Shown: positions 25,887-35,000, numbered from the stretch's first letter. The stretch: 64,000 nucleotides of DNA from Thalassobius sp049116315 (GCA_049116315.1 JAGDZD010000009.1:179395-243394); one strand, 5' to 3'. Numbers and translations: made by a program. The notes: generated by a model not told the origin, from the sequence alone.

Positions 25887-26939
25887 ATGACTGTGCAGCG
25901 CGCTGATCTCGACAAATTGTCGGTGTTTTGTAACGCAGTGTTGCGCGCCGCAGGGGCAGATGCGGCAAGTGCCGCAGCGGCGACACGCGCCATGTTGCAC
26001 GCCAGCCGTTTGGGCGTCGACAGTCACGGCATCCGGCTTTTGCCCCATTACGACATGGTGTTTCGCGGCGGCCGGTTGAACGGCGCACCGCAGATGACGT
26101 TTGAACGCAAGCGTGCAGGGTCTGGGCTTCTTGATGCGGACAATGCGCATGGCGCACTTGCGGCCTATACGGCGGCGGATCATGCCTGCGACTTGGCGCG
26201 AGAGGCCGGGATCGGTGCAGTTGGGATCCGCCGCACGTCTCATTTTGGCCCGGCCGGTGCCTATGCGCTGGCGATGGCAGAAGCCGGCATGATCGGCATT
26301 GTCATGTGCCACTCTGACAGTTTTGTGCGCCTACACGATGGGGCGGAACGGTTTCACGGCACAAACCCAATCGCGGCCGCGGTCCCGACTGGGCAGGGTC
26401 AGCCTTGGCTGTTTGATATGGCGACAAGTGCTGTGCCCTATAACCGCGTGCAGCTCTACAAATCGCTGGGTCTCAAACTGCCCGAAGCGACAGCATCTGA
26501 AGAAGACGGCGTCGATACCCGTGACCCTAACGCTGTGGAAATGTTGGCGCCCCTTGGCGGTGAATTTGGTTTCAAAGGTGCGGGCCTGGCGGGTCTGGTT
26601 GAAATATTCTCGGGCGTGCTGACGGGTATGAAAATCAGCCCTGAAATTTTGCCAATGGGGGGCCCAGACCTGTCAACGCCTCGCGGTATGGGGGCTTTTG
26701 TGATCTGTATCGACCCCGAAGGATTTATCGGCCAAAGCTTGGTGCTGGCGGGGATGGATCGATACCTTCAGGCGCTGCGCGGCAGTGCTGCGCGTGATGG
26801 ACAAACGGTGATGGCACCCGGAGATCGCGAATGGGCAGAAGCTGCAAAGCGCTGCAAGGAAGGCGTTCCGCTTGACCCGGCAACCGCAACCGCTTTCGAA
26901 CTTTTGGCCAAAGGGGCTGGGATCACAGCCCCCTTCTAG
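25887..26939 (+). CDS. Ldh family (malate/L-lactate/sulfolactate-type) dehydrogenase
   Basis: A 350-residue NAD(P)-dependent oxidoreductase of the Ldh_2 family, unrelated to Rossmann LDH. Family marks are LGVDSHGIRLLPHY (catalytic region), RRTSHFGPAGAYA, FHGTNPIAAAVPTG and DMATSAVPYNRV. Members oxidise 2-hydroxy acids such as malate, lactate, ureidoglycolate, sulfolactate or delta1-piperideine acids. Start 25887 is chosen over an upstream in-frame ATG (25839) because AAGG precedes it and the family starts there. First gene of a plus-strand pair with the Gfo/Idh/MocA gene, 77 bases downstream. Confidence 0.88.
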   Translation: MTVQRADLDKLSVFCNAVLRAAGADAASAAAATRAMLHASRLGVDSHGIRLLPHYDMVFRGGRLNGAPQMTFERKRAGSGLLDADNAHGALAAYTAADHACDLAREAGIGAVGIRRTSHFGPAGAYALAMAEAGMIGIVMCHSDSFVRLHDGAERFHGTNPIAAAVPTGQGQPWLFDMATSAVPYNRVQLYKSLGLKLPEATASEEDGVDTRDPNAVEMLAPLGGEFGFKGAGLAGLVEIFSGVLTGMKISPEILPMGGPDLSTPRGMGAFVICIDPEGFIGQSLVLAGMDRYLQALRGSAARDGQTVMAPGDREWAEAAKRCKEGVPLDPATATAFELLAKGAGITAPF

Positions 26940-27016
26940 GGCACATTGGGATCTTGAAAGATTTCCACGAACGCCCATACGCCACACTCCCGCCCCCAAT
27001 GAGAAAAGACAGACAA

Positions 27017-28069
27017 ATGGCAAAATCCCTTGACCAAAACCGCGTCGGCTTGGCCCTTATCGGGGCTGGCATGATTGCAAAGACCCATGTCGCAGCGCTG
27101 TCCGATGCGCAAGACGACATAGAGCTGAAGGCCATCGTATCGCGTCACCCAGAAAACGCGCACTACCTCAAAGATTTCTATGACGGCCCCGCGCCTACAT
27201 TCACCGCTGATCTGGAGGCTGTTGCCTCAGACCCCACGATCCCGATTGCCATCGTCGCAACACCCCCAAGTGTGCGCAAAGAAATAATCGAAAAGCTTGC
27301 CAAAGCAGGGACGCATATCCTTCTGGAAAAGCCACTGGGGCGCAATCCGGATGAGGCGCGCGACGTTGTTGAAATCTGTGAGCGTGAAGGCGTGGCGCTT
27401 GGTGTTTTGTTTCAGCACCGGATGCGCGCCCCGTCGATTGCAGCGGCGCAACTGGTCAAAAGCGGCACCCTTGGCAAGTTGGGATTGGTCGAAATCGACG
27501 TGCCTCTTTGGCGCGACCAGTCCTATTATGACGAGTTGGGGCGCGGCACCTATGCGCGCGACGGGGGCGGCGTCATGATCACCAACGCCATCCACTCGAT
27601 CGACCTTGCTCTTAGCTTGGCTGGCCCGGTCACCAGCGTTCAAGCCATGACGGCCACAACGGCGCTGCACGATATGGAGGCCGAAGACTTTGCCATTGCT
27701 GGGCTGCGGTTTGCCAGCGGCGCGGTGGGATCTTTTGTCGCCAGCACGGCGATGTACCCGCACAGAACCGAAATCCTGCGCCTGCACTTCGAAAAGGCCA
27801 GCCTCAAGTTAGACAAAGAGGCCCTCGAAATCAGCTGGCGCAATGGGCACACCGAGGTCCAAGCAAAAGACACTGCCCCACGCAAAGTGAACCCGTTGCT
27901 GGGCGGCAAACATGAATGGCACCAAGCTGTGATCGAAGATTTCGTCGCCGCCGTGCGCGCTGGCACGAAACCCATGGTCACTGGGCGTGAGGCGCTGATT
28001 TCACATCACCTGATCACCGCCATCGAAACCTCGTCCCGCACGGGGGCACCTCAAAACTTAGGAGAGTGA
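27017..28069 (+). CDS. Gfo/Idh/MocA family oxidoreductase
   Basis: A 350-residue protein: N-terminal Rossmann domain (GLALIGAGMIAKTHVAAL), the family motif HILLEKPLGRNPDEA with the conserved EKP, and a C-terminal alpha/beta domain (NAIHSIDLALSLAGPV, containing the usual HxxD-like catalytic residues). Members oxidise or rearrange sugars, inositols and other polyols. The start at 27017 (MAKSLDQNRVG) fits the family; upstream codons look like leader. It shares a probable transcript with the Ldh2-type gene, suggesting a two-step oxidation of a hydroxylated compound imported by the TRAP system opposite. Confidence 0.87.
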   Translation: MAKSLDQNRVGLALIGAGMIAKTHVAALSDAQDDIELKAIVSRHPENAHYLKDFYDGPAPTFTADLEAVASDPTIPIAIVATPPSVRKEIIEKLAKAGTHILLEKPLGRNPDEARDVVEICEREGVALGVLFQHRMRAPSIAAAQLVKSGTLGKLGLVEIDVPLWRDQSYYDELGRGTYARDGGGVMITNAIHSIDLALSLAGPVTSVQAMTATTALHDMEAEDFAIAGLRFASGAVGSFVASTAMYPHRTEILRLHFEKASLKLDKEALEISWRNGHTEVQAKDTAPRKVNPLLGGKHEWHQAVIEDFVAAVRAGTKPMVTGREALISHHLITAIETSSRTGAPQNLGE

Positions 28070-28119
28070 TCTAAGCAACGCGCCCCTTGCCCGCGGCAAC
28101 ACCCTAAGATGATGTGATT

Positions 28120-28157
28120 GGGCTCAAAGCTTTGGCATAGGCCGTAGATTTGAGCCC
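28120..28157. terminator. convergent hairpin between oxidoreductase and NIPSNAP genes
   Basis: GGGCTCAAA and TTTGAGCCC form perfect 9-base arms around a 20-base loop. It lies between two genes that point at each other (28069 plus, 28192 minus) and can serve both. Confidence 0.6.
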
Positions 28158-28191
28158 CTATGCGCCGCCCTTGATCGCAGGGCGGGTGCGC

Positions 28192-28524
28192 TTATTCCGG
28201 TTGGGTCGGGGGCTCAAAGAAAGGCGCCGGTGTCAGGATCTTGTTCACTTGCGACACCAAATTCCCAGAGTCAGCCGAGATTTTGAGAAACTTCTGCCAT
28301 TCTGGATCAGCGGCCAAGGAGGCGCGTTTCGCCGCGCGATCCACCCCATCTTTGTAAATCCAAATGTGCACATAAGAGTTCACGTCACCTGTCTCGGTCG
28401 CGCCATAAACAATTGGTTGTCCAAGGTGGCGGCTTTGAATGGCCCAGCCAAACTCTTCATACAGTTTCATATGTTTTTTGACCGTCCCCGGGCGACAGGT
28501 GTAGGTGCGATGATCATAGATCAT
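28192..28524 (-). CDS. NIPSNAP family protein
   Basis: A 110-residue dimeric alpha/beta-barrel protein of the NIPSNAP family. It opens MIYDHRTYTCRPG, has the helix VKKHMKLYEEFGWAIQSRHLG and the strand SYVHIWIYKDG. Function in bacteria is poorly known; NIPSNAP genes often accompany carboxylate transporters and dehydrogenases. The start overlaps the end of the TRAP small permease by four bases (28521-28524), so it is coupled to the TRAP operon. It may be an isomerase or a small-molecule binding accessory in the same pathway. Confidence 0.86.
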   Translation of the reverse strand: MIYDHRTYTCRPGTVKKHMKLYEEFGWAIQSRHLGQPIVYGATETGDVNSYVHIWIYKDGVDRAAKRASLAADPEWQKFLKISADSGNLVSQVNKILTPAPFFEPPTQPE

Positions 28525-29009
28525 GATGATGACTCTCCTCGTGACATAATTTGAAATGTTTCGCTGATCAGGCCCGCGATGGTGTGCACCACCATGATGG
28601 CCCCAGAAATTGGGATGGCCGCATAGAACAGCCGTTCAGGAATTTGCAGAATGGGGGTCAGAGCATTGGCTTTGTTAAACAGCACCCAGCCGTACCAAGT
28701 CATGACACAGAGAAAGCCAAGCGACAGCACTGCCACAAGGCTGCGCAACGCCCAGCGCGCCAAGCCGGCTGGCAGCACCCGCTCCAGCCAATCCACTTGG
28801 AAATGGTCCCGCTTAAGCCACAAGGCCGCTGCGCCAAAGAACACCATATAGGCAAAGCTGCCGCGCACGACTTCGTCAAACCAAGCGAACCCCGCCAGTT
28901 CAAAACTGCGTGCCACCACATTGATCAGGATAAGCCAGAACAACACCAGCAACGACACGGTCGCCACCCAGCGCAGCAGGCTTTCTGCGAAAGACATGAT
29001 CGACATCAT
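28521..29009 (-). CDS. dctQ: TRAP transporter small permease, DctQ family
   Basis: A 162-residue, four-TM protein with the DctQ pattern (AWFDEVVRGSFAYMVFFGAAALW, in part, then DHFQVDWLERVLP). Start codons at 29009 and 29006 are adjacent; 29009 shares one base with the dctM stop (TGATG), indicating coupling. Unusually the large permease precedes the small one here, giving the order P-M-Q-NIPSNAP. Confidence 0.87.
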   Translation of the reverse strand: MMSIMSFAESLLRWVATVSLLVLFWLILINVVARSFELAGFAWFDEVVRGSFAYMVFFGAAALWLKRDHFQVDWLERVLPAGLARWALRSLVAVLSLGFLCVMTWYGWVLFNKANALTPILQIPERLFYAAIPISGAIMVVHTIAGLISETFQIMSRGESSS

Positions 29010-30298
29010 CAGTTTGCCCCCATCAACAAATTCGGCAACCAAACCGACAAAGACGGAATTGCGACGACCCCAAGCAACACAAGGCACAGGCCTAGCAAAT
29101 AGGGGGTCAATGCACGCGACAGACGCGCCACTGAAATCTCAGCAATCGAACTGACAGCAAACAGCACCATGCCCACCGGTGGGGTCAGCAAGCCAACCAT
29201 TGAACACATGATCATGATCACGCCAAACTGCACCGGATCCACGCCGATCTGCGTCACAACGGGCAAGAACAGCGGAACGGTCAACACAATCACTGCAATT
29301 CCTTCAAGGAACATGCCCAGCACCAACAAAATGGCGACGATGATGGCCAGAATGACGGCCGGGCTATCAGAAAAGCCCAGCATGGCCTCGACCAATTGGT
29401 TGGGAATGCGCTGCTGGATCAACAGCCAGCCGAAAAAGCCCGCAGCCGCAATCACGAACATCACGCGAATGGTGTGCACAAGGCTGTCCCAAATGATTGC
29501 GGGCAAATCGCTTAGGGTCACCTCGCGGTACACGAACATCGACAGAACCAAGGCATAGGCCGTCGCCACCACACCAGCTTCGGTTGGTGTAAAGAACCCG
29601 CCAAAAATCCCAGCGATAATGATGATCGGTGTCAGCAGCGACAGCAGACTGTCCAGCCCACTGACCAAGATTTCTTGCCAATCGATCCGATCTCGGCGCG
29701 GCATCTTATGAACGCGCGCCACAAAATATACCGCAATCATCAACGCCAGCGCCATCAAGACGCCGGGGACAACCCCAGCCAAAAACAATTTGGCCACCGA
29801 CACGCCCGTGATCGACGAATACAGAACAAAGGGGATCGAGGGTGGAAACACCGGTCCAATGGTGGACGAGGCGGCAGTGATTGCCGCAGAAAAGTCCCGG
29901 TCATAGCCGCGCTCGTTCATTGCCTGCAATTCGACCTGCCCAAGTCCGGCCGCATCGGCAACCGCAGCGCCCGACATGCCAGAGAAGAACAGGGATGCCA
30001 GCACATTTACTTGGCCCAGCCCGCCGCGAATATGCCCCACACAGGCATCAGCAAAGCGAAAGATCCGGCGTGTGATTCCGCCGGTGTTCATCAGGTTGCC
30101 CGCAAGAATGAAAAACGGGATCGCCAAAAGCGTAAAGCTGGTCGTCGCAGAGAACATCCTCTGCGGCACCATGGTCAGGATAAAGAAATCCCCCTGCCAC
30201 ACATAAAAGCCGATGGCGGTGACACCCAACGCAACCGCGATCGGGGCACCCAACACGATCAGCAAGATCAGTGTTCCGAAGATGATAAAAGTCGTCAT
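29009..30298 (-). CDS. dctM: TRAP transporter large permease, DctM family
   Basis: A 429-residue polytopic protein with DctM signatures FFSGMSGAAVADAAGLGQVE, STIGPVFPPSIPFVLY and MVGLLTPPVGMVLFAVS. Start 30298 (MTTFIIFGTLILL) is used because GGAAA lies before it and a TM segment begins there; the longer frame adds a non-membrane peptide. It lies downstream of the dctP gene with a 132-base gap and is coupled to the small permease. Confidence 0.9.
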   Translation of the reverse strand: MTTFIIFGTLILLIVLGAPIAVALGVTAIGFYVWQGDFFILTMVPQRMFSATTSFTLLAIPFFILAGNLMNTGGITRRIFRFADACVGHIRGGLGQVNVLASLFFSGMSGAAVADAAGLGQVELQAMNERGYDRDFSAAITAASSTIGPVFPPSIPFVLYSSITGVSVAKLFLAGVVPGVLMALALMIAVYFVARVHKMPRRDRIDWQEILVSGLDSLLSLLTPIIIIAGIFGGFFTPTEAGVVATAYALVLSMFVYREVTLSDLPAIIWDSLVHTIRVMFVIAAAGFFGWLLIQQRIPNQLVEAMLGFSDSPAVILAIIVAILLVLGMFLEGIAVIVLTVPLFLPVVTQIGVDPVQFGVIMIMCSMVGLLTPPVGMVLFAVSSIAEISVARLSRALTPYLLGLCLVLLGVVAIPSLSVWLPNLLMGAN

Positions 30299-30430
30299 GA
30301 ATTTTCCGGAAAAGTAAGGGGTCCAGTCGAGGGAACGGCGGGACGAACTGGTGCACCGCGCGTTCCCCAATCCCTTTGGCCCTTACACCACCCTGAGATG
30401 GTGCAAGAGCGTCAGGGAGGAAGCGTTCAT

Positions 30431-31405
30431 TTAGTCGAGAAACTCGAGGAACTTATCCATGTTCTCTTGACCGCTGTATTCAGCAACGCGCGAACGTGCG
30501 TCGCCCATCAAAGCCGCGAATGGTGCCAAATCAGGCTCAGTAACTTGCATGCCGCGCTCTTTCAGGCCTGCAATTTCATCCGCTTCTTGTGCTTGAACAG
30601 AGGCGCGCATCATGGCCCCTGCCGCCGCGCTTTCTTCGCGCAGAATACGTTGCTGGTTCGCAGACAACGCGTCCCATTTGTCCTTGTTCACAACGTGGAT
30701 CATTGCGTTGTAAACGTGACGGGTCAGCGCCATGTGCTCTTGGAAGTCATTCAGATTGTAGTGATAAATCACGCCAACTGGGTTTTCCTGACCTTGAACA
30801 ACACCTTGGTTCAACGCGTTGGGCAATTCTGGGAATGCGATCTGTGTTGTCGATGCACCCAGACCTTCCATGGCCGCCACGATCTGCAATTCCGGTGGCG
30901 TGCGCAGCTTTAGACCGGCCACATCATCGGGTGAGTTGATCGGCTTGATCGAGTTGGTGATATTGCGAAAGCCATATTCCCAATGGGACAGCATCACCAG
31001 ACCCTGCGCTTCGAGCTTTGGAGCCACCCAATCAGAGAATTCCCCATCCAGAACCGCATGGGCGTGCTCATAGCTGTTGAACGCAAAAGGTGTCATCGCA
31101 GTGCCAAGGGCACGGTCGTATTTGTCCAATCCACCGTGGGTCGGCAGGTTCATGTCAACCGCCCCAAGGATGGTTTGCTCCAGCTGCTCTGGTGGTGACC
31201 CCAATTGGTTGGCTGGGAACAGCTCAATTGCAACAGCCCCATCGGTGCGCGCGGCAACGTTTTTGGCAAACTCAACCGCGGCCAAATGGCCGGGATGTGT
31301 CTCTGCTGCGAAATGCGCCAGGCGCAATGTCACATCAGCCGCTTGTGCCGTGCTCAGCCCAGCCGCTAGGGCCAGTCCTGTGAAAAATGTTGTTTTCTTA
31401 AGCAT
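30431..31405 (-). CDS. dctP: TRAP transporter substrate-binding protein, DctP family
   Basis: A 324-residue periplasmic protein with a signal peptide (1-22, ending STAQA). DctP motifs include VTLRLAHFAAETHPGH, AIELFPANQLGSPPEQLEQ, GAVDMNLPTHGG and GLKLRTPPELQIVAAMEGLG, carrying the conserved arginine. Start 31405 is preceded by GGAGG at ideal spacing. The SPPEQLE and LRTPPE segments place it in the DctP branch that binds hydroxy or sugar acids, but specificity cannot be fixed. It lies 27 bases downstream of the HIBADH-type dehydrogenase gene. Confidence 0.9.
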   Translation of the reverse strand: MLKKTTFFTGLALAAGLSTAQAADVTLRLAHFAAETHPGHLAAVEFAKNVAARTDGAVAIELFPANQLGSPPEQLEQTILGAVDMNLPTHGGLDKYDRALGTAMTPFAFNSYEHAHAVLDGEFSDWVAPKLEAQGLVMLSHWEYGFRNITNSIKPINSPDDVAGLKLRTPPELQIVAAMEGLGASTTQIAFPELPNALNQGVVQGQENPVGVIYHYNLNDFQEHMALTRHVYNAMIHVVNKDKWDALSANQQRILREESAAAGAMMRASVQAQEADEIAGLKERGMQVTEPDLAPFAALMGDARSRVAEYSGQENMDKFLEFLD

Positions 31406-31432
31406 GTTAACCTCCATCAATGCTTGTCGTTT

Positions 31433-32329
31433 TTAGTCGTCGAGTTTGGCGACGACCCCCGTGAGTTCCTCGTATGCTTTGATCACTGCGGTACAGCCCT
31501 CCTCGCTGTGTCCCATGATCGAAGCCAAGGCATAGGTTTGGTGCACAGAGCTGGCCATAAAGCCGGGCAGGCCTGCGTCCTCGAGCCATTCGGCGTAGTA
31601 GCGAACGTCTTTCTGTGCGTTTGCGAGTGACATATGCGGGGTGAAATCACGCAACAGCGTCTTCTCACCGTAAAGATCCATCATCCCCGACTTGCCCCCG
31701 GCCGCCGAAATGATCCCAATCACCTTGGACATATCCAGCCCCTCGCTGGCCGCCAAAGCAAAGCCTTCGCAAAACGACGCCACATTCGCGAAAGCGATAA
31801 AGTTGTGAATGAGCTTTAGGCGAATGGCGTGCCCGGCAGGCCCAACATGGAAAATGTTTTCGGCGTAGCACTCAAAGGTCGGGCGCAGCTCTTCCATCAA
31901 AGCCTCGTCCCCACCAAACAGGATATTCACCTGCCCTTTGTCTGCATGAATGGGGGTCCGCGTCATTGGGCCTTCGCAATAGCGCAGCCCCCGTGCCTCA
32001 CATTCCGCGCGCATCTTTTCGACATGCGCCACCGAGACGGTTGTGTGATCCAGAAAGACTGCGCCTTTCTTCATTCGGTCCAGAATGCCATCGGCGCCCA
32101 GCGCCATTTTCTGGACCGCTTCGGCTGTTGTGATGCAGATCGCAAAAATATCGCAATCGCGGGCCATTTCACGCGGATCCGCGCCGCGTTTGGCGCCAAA
32201 GCCTTCGGCTTCGACAATCTTGTCATCGTCCAGATCAAAGGCGGTCACATCGCCGCCTTTCAGCGCGATATTTTTGACGACACCGCGCCCCATACCGCCC
32301 AGGCCAACGAATGCAATTTTTGTAGTCAT
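31433..32329 (-). CDS. 3-hydroxyisobutyrate dehydrogenase-type NAD(P)-dependent oxidoreductase
   Basis: A 298-residue beta-hydroxyacid dehydrogenase: Rossmann motif VGLGGMGRG at 7-15, substrate motif GPMTRTPIHADKGQ (variant of DAPVSGG), and the catalytic lysine region RLKLIHNFIAFAN. It fits 3-hydroxyisobutyrate, tartronate semialdehyde (2-hydroxy-3-oxopropionate) or related acids. The GPMTRTP variant is unusual for tartronate semialdehyde reductase, so the substrate is open. Start 32329 has GGAGG upstream. It heads the TRAP operon and is divergent from the GntR gene at 32468. Confidence 0.87.
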   Translation of the reverse strand: MTTKIAFVGLGGMGRGVVKNIALKGGDVTAFDLDDDKIVEAEGFGAKRGADPREMARDCDIFAICITTAEAVQKMALGADGILDRMKKGAVFLDHTTVSVAHVEKMRAECEARGLRYCEGPMTRTPIHADKGQVNILFGGDEALMEELRPTFECYAENIFHVGPAGHAIRLKLIHNFIAFANVASFCEGFALAASEGLDMSKVIGIISAAGGKSGMMDLYGEKTLLRDFTPHMSLANAQKDVRYYAEWLEDAGLPGFMASSVHQTYALASIMGHSEEGCTAVIKAYEELTGVVAKLDD

Positions 32330-32367
32330 GCGAATCCCTCCGTTGAGGTACAAAATACAGATTGCCA

Positions 32368-32380
32368 GTTGTCTGACAAC
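32368..32380. promoter_or_regulatory. candidate GntR operator GTTGTC-T-GACAAC
   Basis: A perfect 13-base palindrome in the 138-base divergent region between the HIBADH-type gene and the GntR gene. TTGTCnGACAA matches the operator shape of FadR-subfamily proteins such as PdhR and LldR. It lies 39 bases before the 32329 start codon, where it could block transcription. Confidence 0.65.
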
Positions 32381-32467
32381 CTGAAATGTGATCTACAGAT
32401 TTGCATACGGCTGAAACAAAGCGTAAACTTCCCCCTCGTGCGCCTTTTAAAAACAGCAGGATCAGTT

Positions 32468-33208
32468 ATGCCAAAATCGACTTTATTCGATGCGATTGAA
32501 CGTCCGCGCCGCCTCCCAGATGAAGTTGCGCAATCCGTGATGACAGCCATCACCAACGGCACGTTGAAACCGGGTGACAAACTGCCGAGCGAGGCAGAGA
32601 TGTCGTCAAATTTCAATGTCGCCCGCACCGTGGTCAGAGAAGCCATTTCATTGTTGAAATTTGATGGCGTGGTGGATTCGCGGCGTGGGGTTGGGGCCTT
32701 TGTCGCAAATCGAGAAGAGCGCACCTCTTTTCGGATCAGCCCAGCCTGTTTTGAAAAGCGCCGTGAAATCATCAAGCTTTTGCAATTGCGCACTTCTGTG
32801 CAATCCGGCGCTGCAGCCTTGGCTGCGGAACTGCGCAGCGACGATCAAATGGTTGTGATCGAAGGCGTTTTTCAAGAGCTTCTGGCGGCCAATGACAAGG
32901 GCCCCGAGGCGGCTTTGGAAGACCGCGTTGACGCAGAGTTGCGCCTTTATCGGCTGATCACAGAAGCCTCAGAAAACGAATATTTCTGTGATGTGGTCAA
33001 CATGATCGAGATGAATATCCAAAATTACCTGCAATCGGCGTTTCTAAAGAATGCCGCCGCGAGTGAATTCAAACCAAGCGTTATCGTCGAACACCAAGCC
33101 GTTGTTGCCGCCATCTGGAGCCAATCCCCCGAGGCCGCCCGCGTGGCAACCCGCGTTCGGTTTTCCAGCGCCGCCGAAAGCCTTGCGGCGCGCAAAGATT
33201 TCGCCTGA
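32468..33208 (+). CDS. GntR family regulator, FCD domain
   Basis: A 246-residue FadR-subfamily regulator: winged helix at 15-80 (GDKLPSEAEMSSNFNVARTV), then FCD domain with ELRLYRLITEASEN and VIVEHQAVVAAI. The usual histidine in the D-x3-H metal pair seems replaced (AELRLYRL), although VEHQ is kept. Start 32468 (MPKSTLFDAIERP) matches family N-termini; the long upstream open frame is antisense to the dehydrogenase gene. It is divergent from the TRAP2 operon and followed after 33 bases by the TPP enzyme, which it may also control. Confidence 0.89.
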   Translation: MPKSTLFDAIERPRRLPDEVAQSVMTAITNGTLKPGDKLPSEAEMSSNFNVARTVVREAISLLKFDGVVDSRRGVGAFVANREERTSFRISPACFEKRREIIKLLQLRTSVQSGAAALAAELRSDDQMVVIEGVFQELLAANDKGPEAALEDRVDAELRLYRLITEASENEYFCDVVNMIEMNIQNYLQSAFLKNAAASEFKPSVIVEHQAVVAAIWSQSPEAARVATRVRFSSAAESLAARKDFA

Positions 33209-33241
33209 TACTGCCCCGACACAAAACCCAAGGAGAACATC

Positions 33242-34894
33242 GTGACACAGACCAAACACGGAGGGCAGGTGCTTGTTGAAGCACTGGAACGCCAAGGGGT
33301 GAAACGCGTGTTCAGCGTGCCCGGCGAAAGCTATCTCCCCGTGCTCGATGGGCTGCATGACGCACGCATCAAAAACATTGTGACCCGTCACGAAGGCGGC
33401 GCGGCCATGATGGCCGAGGCCTGCGGCAAGTTGAACGGCACGCCCGGCGTGGCCATGGTCACACGTGGACCCGGGGCCACCAATGCCTCTGCCGGCGTCC
33501 ATATCGCCTTTCAAGATTCCACGCCCATGGTTCTGTTCATCGGCCAAGTCGCCAGCGATCAGCGCGACCGCGAAGCCTTTCAAGAGGTCGATTACCGCGC
33601 GATGTTCGCCCCATTGGCCAAATGGGTTGCCGAAATCGACCGGGTGGATCGCATCCCCGAATACGTGAACCGCGCGTTTCAAACCGCAATGTCGGGTCGA
33701 CCCGGTCCGGTGGTTCTTGCCTTGCCCGAGGATATGCTGTCATCCGAATGCGACAGCCCGATCACCCCAGCTGCAACTCTGCCGTCTGGATTGGCGAGCC
33801 AAAGCGACCTTGAGGCCACGCTTACACTGCTGAAACAGGCAGAGCGGCCGCTGGTTATTCTTGGCGGGCGAAACTGGTCTGCAGCGGCAGCGCGCGCCAT
33901 GGCGCATGTCGCACAGACGCTGGATCTGCCAGTGACAGCCTCTTTCCGCTGTCAGGATTTTTTGGACAACCGCCATTCGAACTACGTTGGGGAAATGGGA
34001 ATCGGAGCAAATCCCGATCTGGCCCAGAACGTGCGCGATGCCGATGTCATCCTTAGTCTGGGTGCGCGTTTGGGGGAAATCACCACCGCAGGCTATACGC
34101 TGATCGAAAGCCCCCTGCCCCAGCAAAAGCTGGTGCATGTGCATCTTGATCCCAATGAAATTGGCCGGGTTTATCATCCGACCCTCGCCGTAAACGCTGA
34201 CGCGGGCAAAATGGTTCAACAGCTGTCTGAGATGCTGCAAGACACCGATGCCGCCGCGCCAAGTGATCGCACAAAGACGGCCCGCCTCTCCTATGAGAAT
34301 TGGCAAAAGCCTGTTGAAACCCCCGGTGCGCTAAAGATGGAAAATGTCATCACCCATCTCAACGACGTGCTGCAGGACGACGCGATTGTGACCAATGGCG
34401 CGGGCAATTATTCCGCGTGGTTGCATCGGTACTACCGCTATCGCAATCACGGCACCCAGCTGGCCCCCACCAGCGGGTCGATGGGCTATGGTCTGCCAGC
34501 GGCAGTTGCTGCCAAGATTGAACGGCCAGACCAAGAGGTCATCTGTCTTGCGGGGGACGGCTGTTTCCAAATGAGTATGCAAGAGTTTGGTGTCGCCTGC
34601 GAAAACGACGCCAATATCATCGTGCTTATTTCCAACAACGGCATGTATGGGACCATTCGCCTGCATCAGCAAAAGAAGTTCCCCAAACGCCCCAGCGGCA
34701 CATCGATGCAAAACCCGGATTTTGCCGTTATCGCGCAAAGCTATGGCGCCTTTGGCGCAACGGTGAGGACGGATGCCGAATTTGTCAACGCCTTTGCGGC
34801 GGCACGCGCCTCTGGCAAGCCAGCAATCATTGATATGCGCATTGATCCAGACGCCCTTAGCCCCGTTGCACGTCTGGAAACCCTCGACAGCTGA
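33242..34894 (+). CDS. thiamine-diphosphate-dependent enzyme, acetolactate synthase large-subunit-like
   Basis: A 550-residue protein with the three TPP-enzyme domains. Pyr domain has VPGESYLPVLDG and the catalytic glutamate in TRHEGGAAMMAEA, a central domain at about 185-320, and the PP domain has GDGCFQMSMQEFG to NNGMYGTI, the metal-TPP motif. It starts with GTG at 33242, with AAGGAG seven bases before. Without a regulatory small subunit nearby and inside a catabolic island it is unlikely to be the biosynthetic synthase. Carboligase or decarboxylase activity on a 2-oxo acid, for example glyoxylate carboligase-like, is inferred. Confidence 0.88.
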   Translation: MTQTKHGGQVLVEALERQGVKRVFSVPGESYLPVLDGLHDARIKNIVTRHEGGAAMMAEACGKLNGTPGVAMVTRGPGATNASAGVHIAFQDSTPMVLFIGQVASDQRDREAFQEVDYRAMFAPLAKWVAEIDRVDRIPEYVNRAFQTAMSGRPGPVVLALPEDMLSSECDSPITPAATLPSGLASQSDLEATLTLLKQAERPLVILGGRNWSAAAARAMAHVAQTLDLPVTASFRCQDFLDNRHSNYVGEMGIGANPDLAQNVRDADVILSLGARLGEITTAGYTLIESPLPQQKLVHVHLDPNEIGRVYHPTLAVNADAGKMVQQLSEMLQDTDAAAPSDRTKTARLSYENWQKPVETPGALKMENVITHLNDVLQDDAIVTNGAGNYSAWLHRYYRYRNHGTQLAPTSGSMGYGLPAAVAAKIERPDQEVICLAGDGCFQMSMQEFGVACENDANIIVLISNNGMYGTIRLHQQKKFPKRPSGTSMQNPDFAVIAQSYGAFGATVRTDAEFVNAFAAARASGKPAIIDMRIDPDALSPVARLETLDS

Positions 34895-34917
34895 TCCCGC
34901 ACAAGATGCACAAAACC

Positions 34918-34951
34918 AAAGCCAAGCCCCTGACCTCAGGCGCTTGGCTTT
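34918..34951 (+). terminator. terminator after the TPP enzyme gene
   Basis: AAAGCCAAGC and GCTTGGCTTT (34918-34927, 34942-34951) form the outer stem and CCTGA/TCAGG an inner stem with one mismatch between. TTT then TTCC follows. It lies 24 bases after the stop codon. Confidence 0.75.
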
Positions 34952-35000
34952 TCCTGTCAGGCAGGGGCATCGGTATTAAAGCGAGGTTGGCGCGCCAAGG

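Noticed and set aside
29675..30913. A 412-codon plus-strand open frame across the TRAP2 genes
   Set aside because: It is antisense to dctM and dctP, has low-complexity His/Arg/Gln-rich sequence typical of a reverse-strand shadow, and no domain.
31829..32467. 5' extension of the GntR gene (213 extra codons)
   Set aside because: It is antisense to the HIBADH-type gene; the protein matches GntR only from 32468, where a plausible start lies.
33242..34894. Annotation as the biosynthetic acetolactate synthase IlvB
   Set aside because: No small-subunit gene follows, and the gene lies in a GntR-controlled catabolic island.
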